Positions 1-9,586 of a DNA stretch of 64,000 bases are shown one piece after another; the first letter of the stretch is position 1, and every line of letters starts with the position of its first letter. This DNA comes from Roseiflexus sp. RS-1 (GTDB lineage: Bacteria > Chloroflexota > Chloroflexia > Chloroflexales > Roseiflexaceae). The position numbers and the translations under genes are program-made. The notes beneath the pieces were generated by a model. That model was given only the letters and a program-made list of their open reading frames with translations. It did no database searches and was not told the DNA's origin. The stretch is taken from assembly GCF_000016665.1 (NCBI RefSeq), contig NC_009523.1, positions 682,001-746,000 on the forward strand, written 5' to 3'.

Positions 1-1
1 G

Positions 2-1311
<1,310 letters not shown>

Positions 1312-1315
<4 letters not shown>

Positions 1316-2448
1316 GCAACGGTCAACACTCTGCTTCCTCTGAGGAGATGCCTTTTGCGCTTTCGGTGGTGGAAGGGGTGACCGGTGGACACGACGGGTT
1401 GCCAGGTCAGCAGGTGAGCGCGCCGGCAGCGCCGCCGCCCCGTCGTCGCCTGCTCACGGTCGAGGAATATGTTACCGGTGTGCGTAGCGGCGACCGCTCG
1501 ATCCTGGCGCGCGCAATTACGCTGATCGAGAGCAATGCCCCGGCGCACATGGCGCTGGCGCAGGAGGTGCTCCGTGAACTGCTGCCGTACACTGGCGGCG
1601 CACTGCGCGTGGGCATCACCGGTGTGCCTGGCGTTGGCAAGAGCACCTTCATCGAGGCGCTCGGCACAATGCTCTGTGACCGCGGGCATCGCGTGGCGGT
1701 GCTGGCGGTCGATCCGTCGAGCAGTATCTCGCGCGGCAGCATCCTCGGCGACAAAACGCGCATGGAGCGCCTGGCGCGCCACCCGAACGCCTACATCCGT
1801 CCCTCGCCGACAGGTGGCAGTCTGGGCGGGGTGGCGCGCAAGAGTCGGGAAACACTCCTCGTCTGCGAGGCTGCCGGGTTCGACATCATCCTGGTCGAGA
1901 CGGTCGGCGTCGGTCAGAGCGAAATCGCAGTGCGCGGGATGGTCGATTTCTTTCTGCTCCTCATGCTGGCAGGCGCTGGCGATGAATTGCAGGGGATCAA
2001 GAAGGGAATTATCGAACTGGCAGATGCGCTGCTGATCACCAAAGCCGACGGCGACAACCGCACGCGCGCGCTGGCGGCGCAGGCGGAGTACACACATGCC
2101 TTGCGCTACCTGACGCCTGCCACGGAGGGGTGGCGTCCGCGCGCCTATATCTGCTCGGCGCAGACCGGCGAAGGGATCGCGGAAATCTGGCGAGAGATCG
2201 AACGCTTCCGCGACGAAACAACGGCATCGGGCGTGTTCGCTGCGCGACGGCGCGATCAGGCGCGCGATTGGGTCTACACCCTGATCGAAGATCACCTGCG
2301 CACCCGCTTCTTCGGGCATCCGGTCGTGCAGGAGCGATTGCCCGCCATCGAGAAGGCGGTCGTCGAAGGGACGCTGCCGGTGACGACCGCAGTGCAGGAC
2401 CTGATCCGGGCGTTTGAGAGCGCGTTGCAGGGGGAGGAACAAGGGTGA
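1312..2448 (+). CDS. meaB: MeaB/ArgK-type GTPase, chaperone of methylmalonyl-CoA mutase
   Basis: A 378-residue G3E-type GTPase that gates cofactor loading and protects methylmalonyl-CoA mutase from inactivation. The P-loop [10 protein letters not shown] lies near residue 104. It is followed by the Mg-binding [19 protein letters not shown] region, the ETVGVGQSE switch and the TKADGDN nucleotide-specificity motif. The first ~45 residues, rich in Pro and Ala, form a low-complexity extension before the usual start of the family fold; the start is nevertheless well placed because it overlaps the mutase stop. The name ArgK is historical and its transport role is not accepted. Function follows from family and adjacency to its partner enzyme. 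Confidence 0.95.
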
Positions 2449-2554
2449 ACATAGTTCTATGATCCTGCTGTGGATGGGCTGTATACTCCGTGACTCAAGC
2501 TTGTGAAACAGCACACCGGGCATGATCAGGCAAATAAGAAAACGCGAGAAGAGC

Positions 2555-2818
2555 ATGAAAACTATCACCTTACAGGTCCCCGATGAGGTATACGAAGCAT
2601 GTTTACATATGGCGCAGAAGTATGGACGCAGCGCTGAAGAGTGGGTTATGGAATTTTTGCTCAAGCATGCACCTGGTTCACTACAAAGATCAGATGACGA
2701 ACAACGAAAAGCGGCAAGGGAGCGTCTGCGCCCGTATGCAGGCGCCCAAAGCCTGGGATATCCTACAGGCGTCGATAACGAAAGCATTGATACTAGAACA
2801 CAGCAAGGTTTATTGTGA
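2555..2818 (+). CDS. Small hypothetical protein, antitoxin-like N-terminus
   Basis: An 87-residue protein beginning MKTITLQVPDEVYEACLHMA, a short beta strand followed by a helix as in CopG/ribbon-helix-helix or DUF2281-type antitoxins. The C-terminal half is polar and looks disordered. A start at 2522 is possible, but the ATG at 2555 sits behind a GAGAAG-like ribosome site and starts the recognisable part. It lies directly upstream of a MNT/HEPN pair. No toxin partner of its own is seen: the 80 bases after its stop hold no coding frame I can identify. Calling it an antitoxin rests on shape only. Confidence 0.55.
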   Translation: MKTITLQVPDEVYEACLHMAQKYGRSAEEWVMEFLLKHAPGSLQRSDDEQRKAARERLRPYAGAQSLGYPTGVDNESIDTRTQQGLL

Positions 2819-2901
2819 TTTTCAGACCAACCACCCGCCATCCGGCACGAGATGGGATGCCTGACGCAGGTCTTCGATGGAGCGAGGAGGAATGTAACCT
2901 G

Positions 2902-3204
2902 ATGGATGCTGCAATGAAAAAAGAAGAGGTCATTCGACGGTTAACCGATCACCGGCAGGAACTTGCTCAATTCGGCATCAAATCTCTGGCGCTTTTTGGC
3001 TCGGTGGTCAGGGATGAAGCCCGACCGACCAGCGATGTAGACCTCCTGGTGGAATTTGAAGGCCAGGCAACGTTTGACCGATACATGAATCTTAAGTTTT
3101 ATCTGGAGCAGGTATTGGGCTGCCGGGTAGACCTGGTCACGCGCAAAGCCCTCAAGCCACGCCTGCGCCCGGTGGTGGAAGCGGAAGCGCTGTATGTCAC
3201 GTGA
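2902..3204 (+). CDS. mntA: MntA-like minimal nucleotidyltransferase (antitoxin)
   Basis: A 100-residue minimal nucleotidyltransferase. The diagnostic GSx10DxD motif is intact: GSVVRDEARPTSDVD around residues 36-50, then LLVEF. Family members of this type act as antitoxins that AMPylate the HEPN toxin encoded next door, here overlapping by 11 bases. An in-frame frame runs upstream to 2815, but GGAGG at 2886-2890 points to the ATG at 2902 (or 2914). Full length for the family. Confidence 0.88.
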   Translation: MDAAMKKEEVIRRLTDHRQELAQFGIKSLALFGSVVRDEARPTSDVDLLVEFEGQATFDRYMNLKFYLEQVLGCRVDLVTRKALKPRLRPVVEAEALYVT

Positions 3205-3538
3205 CCCGCGACTGTACCTGGATGACATTCGCGAATCCTGCGAAAAGATCGTGCGCTATTCCCAGGGGTTGGACCTGAACCAGTTTGTGCAGGACGAAAA
3301 GACCTTCGATGCCATTGTACGCAATCTGGAGATCATCGGAGAAGCAGCGAAGCGCATTCCGCCCCAGATGCGAGCACGCTATCCCGATGTAGAATGGAAT
3401 AAGATCGCTGGCTTGCGCGACATCGTAGCCCACGAATATTTTGGTCTGGACGAAGATATCTTGTGGGATGTAGTTCAGAATCGGATTCCTGTACTTCTTG
3501 ATCGGACCCGGCAGATTCTGGCTGCGGAAGGCGGATGA
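3194..3538 (+). CDS. hepT: HepT-like HEPN domain protein (DUF86), probable RNase toxin
   Basis: A 114-residue all-helical HEPN protein. The active-site signature Rx4HxY is present as RDIVAHEY near residues 76-83, with IGEAAKRIP upstream, both typical of DUF86/HepT ribonucleases. The start overlaps the end of mntA by 11 bases, giving the usual antitoxin-first order. Catalytic Arg, His and Tyr are all kept, so the toxin is probably active and neutralised by MntA. The assignment rests on family knowledge and gene order. Confidence 0.9.
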   Translation: MSRDPRLYLDDIRESCEKIVRYSQGLDLNQFVQDEKTFDAIVRNLEIIGEAAKRIPPQMRARYPDVEWNKIAGLRDIVAHEYFGLDEDILWDVVQNRIPVLLDRTRQILAAEGG

Positions 3539-3644
3539 GGATGGAACGTCTGACGTAAAGGAGACCCGCAATGTTGCACCGTCATCTTAGAGAGCGATCA
3601 GAAACCCGGATTTGTGGTATCGTAACGGTGAACATAGCTTTCTG

Positions 3645-3836
3645 ATGGGGAGCAATCTGTCATGCCGAAACGTGAGCATCGATTCTATCCAAACAAATGC
3701 AGAAGGAATTGCTGCTGATTATGACCAGGAAGGTCGATTGGCAGGCATCGAGATTCTCGATGCGCTCAAACGCTTCGGTGACCCAAATATCCTGCGACGT
3801 ATTGTTCTGGAAGATATAGGACTGATTCGAGCTTAG
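3645..3836 (+). pseudogene. DUF2283-like fragment
   Basis: A short frame whose middle reads DYDQEGRLAGIEILDALKR. This matches the conserved C-terminal half of DUF2283 proteins (a D-Y-D-x-x-G-R-x-x-G-I-E-I-L-D-A pattern). The N-terminal strand normally found before it (a segment with DALYIR) is not recognisable, so the gene is probably a remnant or a divergent short member. The open frame begins further up at 3612 and the start is undecided. Bases 3539-3644 and 3837-3896 around it show no other coding signal. Confidence 0.5.
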
Positions 3837-3896
3837 CGTCTCTGGAAGCGGTTTCACCAGAGCATGGCAGCACGCCAGGAGAAAGAGACGTGTGAT

Positions 3897-4397
3897 ATGT
3901 CGCCATCGATGAAACGCCACATCCTGGCGGCGCTGCGAGAGCAGTTTGAGCAGTGGGATACAGTGCTCGCGCGCTTGAGCGATGGGGAGTCCGCCGCCCC
4001 GCTCCCCTCATCGTCCTGGACGATAAAAGATGTCGTTGCCCATCTGTGGGCATGGCAGCAACGCACGATTGCCCGCATGGAAGCCGCACTCGCCGACCGT
4101 GAACCGGTCTTTCCCCAATGGTCGACGGACATCGATCTTGCGACTGAGGACGGTGTGGATCGGCTCAATGCCCGCATCTACGCAACTCACCGCGATCACT
4201 CATGGTCATCGGTATACCGGCAGTGGCGTGAAGGATTCCTTCATCTGCTCGACATAAGTGAACGGGTCAATGAACAGAACCTGCTCGACCCTTCACGATA
4301 CTCCTGGCTCGACGGGCGGCCGCTGGCGTTGATCCTCCTGACGACCTATGATCACCACCAGGAGCATGGCGAAGCGTTGGGCATCGGGTACAGTTGA
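3897..4397 (+). CDS. DinB/DfsB-like four-helix-bundle protein
   Basis: A 166-residue protein of the DinB superfamily, closest in style to ClbS/DfsB members. The helix containing SSWTIKDVVAHLWAWQQRT and the late His cluster YDHHQEH (near residue 152) sit where metal-binding or active-site histidines are found in this fold. Members include thiol transferases and self-protection cyclopropane hydrolases, but nothing here decides the reaction. The ATG at 3897 is preferred (AGGAG at 3878-3882); an in-frame ATG at 3864 would add 11 residues. Its stop lies inside the promoter of the next gene. Confidence 0.75.
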   Translation: MSPSMKRHILAALREQFEQWDTVLARLSDGESAAPLPSSSWTIKDVVAHLWAWQQRTIARMEAALADREPVFPQWSTDIDLATEDGVDRLNARIYATHRDHSWSSVYRQWREGFLHLLDISERVNEQNLLDPSRYSWLDGRPLALILLTTYDHHQEHGEALGIGYS

Positions 4398-4422
4398 CAG
4401 CCTGCGCTCGCCGTCGTATGCT
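4394..4422 (+). promoter_or_regulatory. Promoter of the DtxR-type regulator gene
   Basis: TTGACA at 4394-4399 and TATGCT at 4417-4422 are separated by exactly 17 bases, a near-consensus sigma-70-type promoter. It overlaps the stop of the DinB-like gene. Transcription would begin about 4429, which excludes the long start at 4394 and supports translation from GTG 4466 behind GGAGG at 4456-4460. Confidence 0.75.
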
Positions 4423-4465
4423 ACACGTAGATTTATGGCATGCCCAAACATTGCCGGAGGCGCGT

Positions 4466-5230
4466 GTGAGCGAAAGCGTCGAAATGTACCTGGTCATGAC
4501 TGCGCTCCTGCGCAGTGCGCCAGATCAACCGGTGCCGCTGTCGTTGCTGGCGAACAAACTTGGCGTCTCACAGGTATCAGCGAATGAAATGTGCCACCGG
4601 TTGGAAGAGCGGGGGTTGCTGGCGTACCAGCCCTACAAGGGTGTGACGCTCACGCCGGATGGCGAGGAGTGGGCGCAACGCATTCTCTCGCGCCGTCGGC
4701 TATGGGTCATCTTTCTGGTCGAGAATCTGGGCATCGATCCAGAAGAAGCTGATGATCTGGCATGCCAGCTCGAACACATCACTTCGGATCGTCTGGTTGC
4801 GGCGCTCAAAGCCTTTCTGGAGCGCGCCCCCAATGCGCGTGCGCCACTCGAACCGGTGTCTTCTTCTGCTTCGCTACGACCGCTCACCGCCTGCACCGCA
4901 GGGACGCGCGGCGTTATTGCGGCTGTCGACGTTGAACCGGCAGCGGCGACATTCCTGGCACGGCAGGGAATTGCGCCAGGCGCCGATGCCGAAGTGCTGG
5001 CGGTTGGCGCCGATCACGCAGTGTTGCTCCAGATCGGGACACAACAGGTTGCGCTGGCGCCGTCGCTTGCCAATCGCATTACGCTTGATGACAACGCAGC
5101 GCTGCACGCTGCACGCCACGCCGCCTGGCAACGTTGCAGCGCCTTCTGGTCGTGCGTGCGCGGCGAACCGCATGTGTGCCCGATAAACGATTCGCTGGAA
5201 TCGTCCCCCTCGATACCGGCGACGCCGTGA
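4466..5230 (+). CDS. DtxR/MntR-family metal-dependent repressor with FeoA-like C-terminal domain
   Basis: A 254-residue regulator. Residues ~1-65 form a winged helix (PLSLLANKLGVSQVSANEMC recognition region). Residues ~65-120 form the metal-binding and dimerisation part typical of DtxR, with E, C and H residues in DLACQLEHITSD. Residues ~140-215 look like the SH3/FeoA-type domain (GTRGVIAAVDVE ... LAPSLANRITL). DtxR proteins bind Fe(II) or Mn(II) and repress uptake genes. Directly downstream is a feo operon whose promoter is overlapped by a DtxR-like palindrome, so Feo is the likely target. The start is GTG 4466, chosen for its GGAGG site 5 bases away and the promoter at 4394-4422. The Ser/Pro-rich tail after ~residue 225 is poorly conserved in character. 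Confidence 0.85.
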   Translation: MSESVEMYLVMTALLRSAPDQPVPLSLLANKLGVSQVSANEMCHRLEERGLLAYQPYKGVTLTPDGEEWAQRILSRRRLWVIFLVENLGIDPEEADDLACQLEHITSDRLVAALKAFLERAPNARAPLEPVSSSASLRPLTACTAGTRGVIAAVDVEPAAATFLARQGIAPGADAEVLAVGADHAVLLQIGTQQVALAPSLANRITLDDNAALHAARHAAWQRCSAFWSCVRGEPHVCPINDSLESSPSIPATP

Positions 5231-5369
5231 TTGGGGGCGGAAGTGACACGCGCTGATGATCCCGGCGGATGTGACAGTCGCCGCCAGGCGCATGGACGAC
5301 GCCGGTCGGTTGTCCTGCGTACTGCGGAGTCACCCAGCGCGGGCGCACCTGTCGGCGCCTGCCTGCACG

Positions 5370-5665
5370 TTGTCGTCCGCCGTTCAACGTGCAACGGTCA
5401 ACCTTCAACCTCTCTCGCCCCTCGCCGCCGCCGCTGCCCCCGGTACAGGCGCAGCGGCGCTGCGCCCTACATTGCCCCTCGCCTCGCCCCTCGCCGCCGC
5501 CGCTGCCCCCGGTACAGGCGCAGCGGCGCTACGCCCCTACATTGCCCCTCGCCTCGTCCCCCTCGCCGCCGCCGCTGCCCCCGGTACAGGCGCAGCGGCG
5601 CTGCGCCCCTACACGTTGTCGTCCGCCGTTCAACGTGCAACGGTCAACCTTCAACCTCTCTCGCC
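5370..5665. repeat. Repeat cluster: heptamers plus three ~70-bp GC-rich tandem units
   Basis: Two near-identical blocks of heptamer-like units (GTTCAAC, GTGCAAC, GGTCAAC, CTTCAAC), at about 5382-5412 and 5627-5657, bracket three tandem copies of a ~70-bp unit. The units are marked by GGTACAG at 5442, 5511 and 5583. Long open frames across it in several frames come from its composition and are not genes. The same heptamer block occurs inverted at 8616-8660. Bases 5231-5369 and 5666-5716 hold nothing recognisable. Confidence 0.85.
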
Positions 5666-5716
5666 CCTACTCGTCCCTTGTCACCTTTTCTTTCCTTCTG
5701 GTTGTGTGTTTTCCAC

Positions 5717-5745
5717 TTGCAGTCATGAGAATGAGTCTGTATAAC
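5717..5745 (+). promoter_or_regulatory. Promoter of the feo operon
   Basis: TTGCAG at 5717-5722 and TATAAC at 5740-5745 are 17 bases apart. A palindromic operator follows at once, placing the predicted transcription start inside it. It lies about 80 bases before feoA. Confidence 0.7.
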
Positions 5746-5748
5746 GAA

Positions 5749-5768
5749 AGTTAAGGTGTACCCTAACT
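5749..5768. promoter_or_regulatory. DtxR-like operator palindrome upstream of feoA
   Basis: AGTTAAGGTGTACCCTAACT is an inverted repeat in which 8 of 10 pairs match (arms AGTTA-GGT and ACC-TAACT). The layout TTA-GG...CC-TAA resembles boxes bound by DtxR/IdeR/MntR proteins. It covers the expected start of the feo transcript, and the DtxR-type gene lies upstream, so iron-dependent repression is the simplest reading. Confidence 0.7.
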
Positions 5769-5822
5769 ATTCACGCGACTTCGATGAGGAATGCCAGAAC
5801 ATTCCTGGCAAAGGAAACGCGT

Positions 5823-6077
5823 ATGTCCGATGGAACTTCTGTGACCCTCGACCAGCTTCCCCGTGGTCGCAGCGCAATCATTGTGCGCATTGGCGGCGAC
5901 CGTGCGTTGCGGCGGCGATTGCTCGATATGGGGCTTGTTCACGGTGAAACGGTGACGTTGACAGGGCTGGCGCCGCTCGGCGATCCGCTCGAACTGACCG
6001 TCAAAGGGTATCATCTGTCGCTGCGGAAGAGCGACGCACGTTGTATTCAGGTGGAGCCGATCAATGCAACTGCATAA
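5823..6077 (+). CDS. feoA: FeoA, first copy
   Basis: An 84-residue SH3-like protein of the ferrous iron uptake system. The hallmark RRRLLDMGLVHGETVTL lies near residues 30-46, followed by GDPLELTVKGYHLSLRKSDA. FeoA proteins bind the FeoB complex on the cytoplasmic side and modulate transport. The start at 5823 follows AAAGGAAA; an upstream ATG at 5784 would precede this ribosome site. The gene overlaps the second feoA by 14 bases. Two FeoA in tandem, as here, are seen in several Gram-positive and green bacterial operons. Confidence 0.92.
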   Translation: MSDGTSVTLDQLPRGRSAIIVRIGGDRALRRRLLDMGLVHGETVTLTGLAPLGDPLELTVKGYHLSLRKSDARCIQVEPINATA

Positions 6078-6321
6078 TCACTCTATTCCTCTGATGTTCG
6101 TCGGTCAGGGCGTGCGCGCGCGACTGGTCGGCATCAACGGCAGCCAGCGCACGGCGCATCGCCTGGCAGAACTTGGCTTCATTCCCGGTGTTGAAGTGTC
6201 GGTCGTCGCCGATAGCGGCAGCGCGTTAATGGTTGCCGTCGGCGATACGCGCATGGCGCTTGGGTATCCACTGGCGCAGGCATTGCTCGTCGCCGTCCTG
6301 GAGAAGGGGAGTTCTCGATGA
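6064..6321 (+). CDS. feoA: FeoA, second copy
   Basis: An 85-residue second FeoA-type SH3 protein. It shows the same core ([20 protein letters not shown], then [17 protein letters not shown]) but is clearly diverged from the first copy, so the pair is an old duplication and not a recent one. It starts inside the end of the first feoA and overlaps the feoB GTPase gene by 4 bases. It probably contacts the FeoB complex together with its neighbour. Confidence 0.9.
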   Translation: MQLHNHSIPLMFVGQGVRARLVGINGSQRTAHRLAELGFIPGVEVSVVADSGSALMVAVGDTRMALGYPLAQALLVAVLEKGSSR

Positions 6322-6848
6322 AGGACGTGATCGTTGCGCTCGCCGGTAATCCGAATGTCGGCAAGAGCACCATCTTCAATGCGCTGACCGGTTTGCGGCA
6401 GCACGTCGGTAACTGGCCCGGCAAGACCGTCGAGCGGAAAGAGGGTCAACTGGCACTCGATGGGCGTGTGGTGACGATAGTTGATCTTCCCGGCGCGTAT
6501 AGCCTGGCGGCGCGTTCGCTCGAAGAGCAGATCGCACGTGATTTCATCGTGCGCGACTGCCCCGATCTCGTGATCAATGTCGTGGATGCCGCCAATCTGG
6601 AGCGCAACCTGTATCTGACGACGCAACTGCTCGAAACCGGTGCGCGTCTTCTGGTCGCCCTGAATATGATCGATGTCGCGGCGGCGCGTGGGATGACACT
6701 CAACCCCGATGCCCTTGCCAGGGGATTGGGTGTGCCGGTTGTGTCGCTGGTCGCCAGCAAGAACGAAGGGGTGGCGGCGCTGAAAGCGGCAATGACGACG
6801 CTGATTGAAGGGCTGGAGGTTCGTCAGACGGTACGAAAGGTGGCATGA
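6318..6848 (+). CDS. feoB: FeoB GTPase domain as a separate protein
   Basis: A 176-residue protein holding only the G domain of FeoB: G1 GNPNVGKST (near residue 10), G3 DLPGAYSL, G4 NMID and G5-like [10 protein letters not shown]. The switch-I region [16 protein letters not shown] is FeoB-typical. It ends just after the G5 loop, and the next gene starts in an overlapping ATGATG with the helical and membrane parts. So FeoB is encoded in two chains. The overlap could reflect a true fission with translational coupling or a single frameshift; both chains begin and end cleanly, which favours fission. Confidence 0.93.
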   Translation: MKDVIVALAGNPNVGKSTIFNALTGLRQHVGNWPGKTVERKEGQLALDGRVVTIVDLPGAYSLAARSLEEQIARDFIVRDCPDLVINVVDAANLERNLYLTTQLLETGARLLVALNMIDVAAARGMTLNPDALARGLGVPVVSLVASKNEGVAALKAAMTTLIEGLEVRQTVRKVA

Positions 6849-8581
6849 TGACAACAGTCGAGATGTTTATCAATCAGGCGCCATTCCGTTATCCGTCGCC
6901 AATCGAGACGGAACTGAACCATCTGGCGGAACTGTTCGCGCAAACGCCTGCTCTGGCAGTGTATCCGTCGCGCTGGCTGGCGATCCAGGCGCTTGAAGGA
7001 GACGAGTCGCTGCTGAACGACATCCGTGAACTTGGCGGTCCTGCGGTTGCTGCGGCGCTGGATGCGAGCCTGGAACGACTGCACGCGATCTACGGCGATG
7101 ATCTGGATGTTGCTCTTGTTGACCAGCGGTATCGTTTTGTCCACACAATCGCCACGCAGGCGGTGCGTCGTCCGGTTGAGGCGCCGGTGACTCTCTCCGA
7201 TCGCATCGACCGTGTGGTGACGCATCGCTGGCTGGGCATCCCGATTTTCCTGGCGGTGATGTGGGTGGTGTTCAAGTTGACCACCGACGTTGCTGCGCCG
7301 TTTGTGGACTGGCTCGACGGTGTGTTGAGCGGTCCGGTCAGTCGCTGGACGGTTGCGCTGCTGGCGATGGTCGGCGCCGATGGCGGGTGGGTCGAGTCGC
7401 TGCTGGTCGATGGCGTCATCGCTGGCGTCGGTGGGGTGCTGGCATTCGTGCCGGTGCTGCTGTCGCTCTATTTTGCTCTCGCGCTGCTGGAAGACTCCGG
7501 GTACATGGCGCGCGCGGCGTTCGTGATGGACCGGTTGATGCGCGCGCTCGGTCTGCATGGCAAGAGTTTTCTGCCGATGATCGTCGGGTTTGGATGCTCG
7601 GTGCCGGCAATCTATGCTACCCGGACGCTCGATAGTCGTCGTGACCGGATACTGACCGGTCTGCTGGTTCCGTTTATGAGTTGCAGCGCGCGTCTGCCGG
7701 TGTATGTGCTGATTGCGATGGTCTTTTTCCCCGCCTCTGCAGGTCAGGTGATCTTCGGGTTGTATCTCACCGGCATTGTGGTGGCGGTTGGAATGGGCGC
7801 GTTGCTGCGGCAGACGCTGTTCCGCCGCGAGCCGCAGGCGCCGTTCGTTCTGGAATTGCCGCCGTACCGGATGCCGACGTTGCGCGGCGTCTGGCGGCAG
7901 ATGTGGGAGCGCACGTCGTCCTTTGTGCGCAAGGCGGGAACGATTATTCTGGCAACCAGTATCGTCGTCTGGTTGTTGCTCGCCATGCCGATCGGTGAGG
8001 GATCGTTCGCCGAAACGCCAGTCGATCAGAGCGCGTTTGCTGCCGTTGCGAACGCAGCAACGCCGGTGTTTGCGCCGCTTGGTTTTGGGCGCTGGGAAAC
8101 GAGTGGCGCGCTGGTGACCGGTCTGATCGCCAAGGAAGTGGTTGTCGGCACGCTGATGCAGGTCTATGGCGGCGCTGTGGAGGAGGACGGCGCTCCAGGC
8201 GACGAACCGGCGACGCTCGCCGATGATCTGAGCGGCATCGTCAATAGTTTCGGTGCAGCTGTCGCCGATGCGCTGCGCGCCCTGCCGGGGATCGTCGGCA
8301 TCAACCTGGTCGAGGCGGAGGAAGAACCTGTAGCGGAAGGACTGGCAGCCGCCATCCGAACCGGCTTCGCAGCGAGCAGCGGCGGCCACAGCACACTGGC
8401 GGCGCTGGCATTCCTGGTCTTCGTGCTGCTCTACACCCCGTGCGTCGCGGCGCTCGCGGCAAACCGGCACGAATTTGGCACACCCTGGATGCTGGTCAGT
8501 CTGCTGGGGCAGTTCGCCATCGCGTGGCTCGCGGCGTTCCTTGTGTTCCAGGGCGGGGTGCTGCTGGGGATGCAGGGGTGA
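6845..8581 (+). CDS. feoB: FeoB membrane permease part
   Basis: A 578-residue membrane protein with the rest of FeoB. Residues ~1-90 are the soluble helical (GDI-like) region beginning near [17 protein letters not shown]. Multiple membrane helices follow from about residue 130. Both Gate motifs are visible: [15 protein letters not shown] (residues ~249-263) and [18 protein letters not shown] near residue 530, each with the cysteine linked to Fe(II) passage. A hydrophilic insert (~residues 440-500) separates the late helices. The start overlaps the GTPase gene by 4 bases. The stop falls in a heptamer tract (GAGGCGC units). Confidence 0.93.
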   Translation: MMTTVEMFINQAPFRYPSPIETELNHLAELFAQTPALAVYPSRWLAIQALEGDESLLNDIRELGGPAVAAALDASLERLHAIYGDDLDVALVDQRYRFVHTIATQAVRRPVEAPVTLSDRIDRVVTHRWLGIPIFLAVMWVVFKLTTDVAAPFVDWLDGVLSGPVSRWTVALLAMVGADGGWVESLLVDGVIAGVGGVLAFVPVLLSLYFALALLEDSGYMARAAFVMDRLMRALGLHGKSFLPMIVGFGCSVPAIYATRTLDSRRDRILTGLLVPFMSCSARLPVYVLIAMVFFPASAGQVIFGLYLTGIVVAVGMGALLRQTLFRREPQAPFVLELPPYRMPTLRGVWRQMWERTSSFVRKAGTIILATSIVVWLLLAMPIGEGSFAETPVDQSAFAAVANAATPVFAPLGFGRWETSGALVTGLIAKEVVVGTLMQVYGGAVEEDGAPGDEPATLADDLSGIVNSFGAAVADALRALPGIVGINLVEAEEEPVAEGLAAAIRTGFAASSGGHSTLAALAFLVFVLLYTPCVAALAANRHEFGTPWMLVSLLGQFAIAWLAAFLVFQGGVLLGMQG

Positions 8582-8720
8582 GGGGATGAGGCGCGAGGCG
8601 CGAGGCGAGAGGGGTTGAAGGTTGAACGTTGCACGTTGAACGGTGGACGACAACGTGTAGGGGCGAGAGGGGATGAGGCGAGGGGGACGAGGCGAGGCGC
8701 CCAGGAGCACATTGCAGGTT
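8582..8720. repeat. Heptameric and GC-rich repeats after feoB
   Basis: GAGGCGC-type heptamers (8590-8608) follow the feoB stop. Then comes an inverted copy of the heptamer block found at 5382-5412 and 5627-5657 (GTTGAAG, GTTGAAC, GTTGCAC, GTTGAAC). A short GAGGCGAG tract follows. No gene is present before the FeoC-like start at 8735. Confidence 0.8.
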
Positions 8721-8734
8721 ACAGGTGAACAAGG

Positions 8735-8989
8735 ATGCTCTACCAGATTCTCGAAGCGCTTGAAGCGGCAAACGGTCCAGTGTCGCTCGATGAATTGAGT
8801 CGGCAGTTGCAGATCGAACCGGGCGCGCTCGAAGGCATGATCGCATTCTGGGTGCGCAAGGGTCGTCTGAAGGATACTGCGGTCAGCGGATGCGCTGGCA
8901 GCAGGCGCGGGTGCACCTGCGGCGCATATCCGAAGGGTTGCGTCTTCAGCACTGCCGGTCCGCGCGTCATTGTGCTGAACGACTCGTGA
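8735..8989 (+). CDS. FeoC-like winged-helix protein with four cysteines
   Basis: An 84-residue protein. Residues 1-50 form a winged helix (VSLDELSRQLQIEPGALEGMI, FWVRKGRL). The next part carries four Cys in the order C-x6-C-x-C-x6-C (CAGSRRGCTCGAYPKGC), the pattern of FeoC proteins that bind an oxygen-sensitive Fe-S cluster and protect or tune FeoB. It is separated from feoB by 150 bases of repeats, but no terminator is evident, so it may still belong to the operon. Confidence 0.82.
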   Translation: MLYQILEALEAANGPVSLDELSRQLQIEPGALEGMIAFWVRKGRLKDTAVSGCAGSRRGCTCGAYPKGCVFSTAGPRVIVLNDS

Positions 8990-9032
8990 GCGGCGGGTAA
9001 CTGTTTACACCTGGGGGAACACACGCGCGAAG

Positions 9033-9079
9033 CGAGGGCGTACCGCCCTCGTCGCGGCTACGAGGGCAAGATGCCCTCG
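9033..9079. repeat. Two back-to-back perfect hairpins
   Basis: CGAGGGCG-TAC-CGCCCTCG (9033-9051) and CGAGGGCA-AGA-TGCCCTCG (9061-9079) are perfect 8-bp stems with 3-base loops. They sit between the FeoC-like gene and the B12 leader, with no U-tract. They could be REP-like elements or a transcription barrier. The design recalls the GCGGGCG-TCT-CGCCCGC pairs near 41120-41180. Confidence 0.7.
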
Positions 9080-9134
9080 CTCCCATTTGAAGCCGAATCG
9101 CGTTCGTTCGTTGCACAGCCTGGCAGTCGGGTTG

Positions 9135-9143
9135 TGCTATAAT
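9135..9143 (+). promoter_or_regulatory. Extended -10 promoter for the cobalamin operon leader
   Basis: TGCTATAAT at 9135-9143 is an extended -10 element (TGn plus perfect TATAAT). TTGCAC upstream at 9111 is 21 bases away, too far for a standard -35. It lies just before the riboswitch and is the likely start of the leader transcript. Confidence 0.6.
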
Positions 9144-9164
9144 AGCTCCGCACGCGACTCTGGA

Positions 9165-9356
9165 ACACAATACGGTGTCTATCTCGCCGGACATAGTGGC
9201 GGAGTCAGTGCATGTGCACCTGTCCAATGCAACGACCGTCGCGGTGACCCGCAGGGCCCGGATGCCAGGGCGTAAAGGTGGAAGCTGGTGCAAGTCCAGC
9301 GCTGTGCCGCAACTGTAACCGGTTCGTAGTGCCGGAAGCCAGGATGCCTGCCGCGA
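9165..9356 (+). ncRNA. Cobalamin riboswitch
   Basis: The leader carries the conserved core of adenosylcobalamin riboswitches: GGTGGAAGCTGGTGCAAGTC (9278-9297), then GCCGCAACTGTAA, and the B12 box AGCCAGGATGCCTGCC at 9337-9352. The 5' edge is approximate. A terminator hairpin follows at 9436-9465, before cobO. The switch should therefore stop transcription of the cobO-cobN segment when cofactor is plentiful. How far its control reaches into the 25-kb cluster cannot be seen. Confidence 0.93.
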
Positions 9357-9435
9357 TGTATGTTGTTCAGCCCTTCTCGAGCCAGGGAGGGTGAACAGAA
9401 TGCGCGTTCCTTTTGGATCGCATTGTACTCTGTCG

Positions 9436-9465
9436 CCCCGGTTCTCGAAAGAGGCCGGGGTTTTT
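9436..9465 (+). terminator. Riboswitch-associated intrinsic terminator
   Basis: CCCCGG (9436-9441) pairs with CCGGGG (9455-9460), with an inner CTC-GAAA-GAG stem, followed by five T at 9461-9465. It lies between the riboswitch and cobO, as expected for an expression platform that ends transcription in the bound state. Confidence 0.88.
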
Positions 9466-9586
9466 GGTTGGATGGCACATGTGCATACTTGCCCTGTGAT
9501 GGCGTTGCACCAGGAGAACAGCGAGACGCATTCGTGTGTATGCTGAGGGATTCACAAATTCGCGAATTGGTTGAAAGGTTTGCACG

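Larger units (their letters stand above)
2444..3637. repeat. 11-bp direct repeat flanking the toxin-antitoxin patch
   Basis: GGTGAACATAG occurs at 2444-2454, at the meaB stop, and again at 3627-3637, just past hepT, so the small gene and the MNT/HEPN pair lie between two copies. It could be a footprint of cassette insertion. An 11-base match over 1.2 kb can also arise by chance, so this is a weak observation. Confidence 0.4.

Noticed and set aside
5231-5754. Three overlapping open frames of 120-165 residues
   Set aside because: They read through tandem GC-rich and heptamer repeats, are low-complexity in every frame and overlap the feo promoter and operator.
6824-8710. 628-residue minus-strand frame opposite feoB
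   Set aside because: Antisense shadow of feoB; no family pattern, and it extends into repeat DNA.
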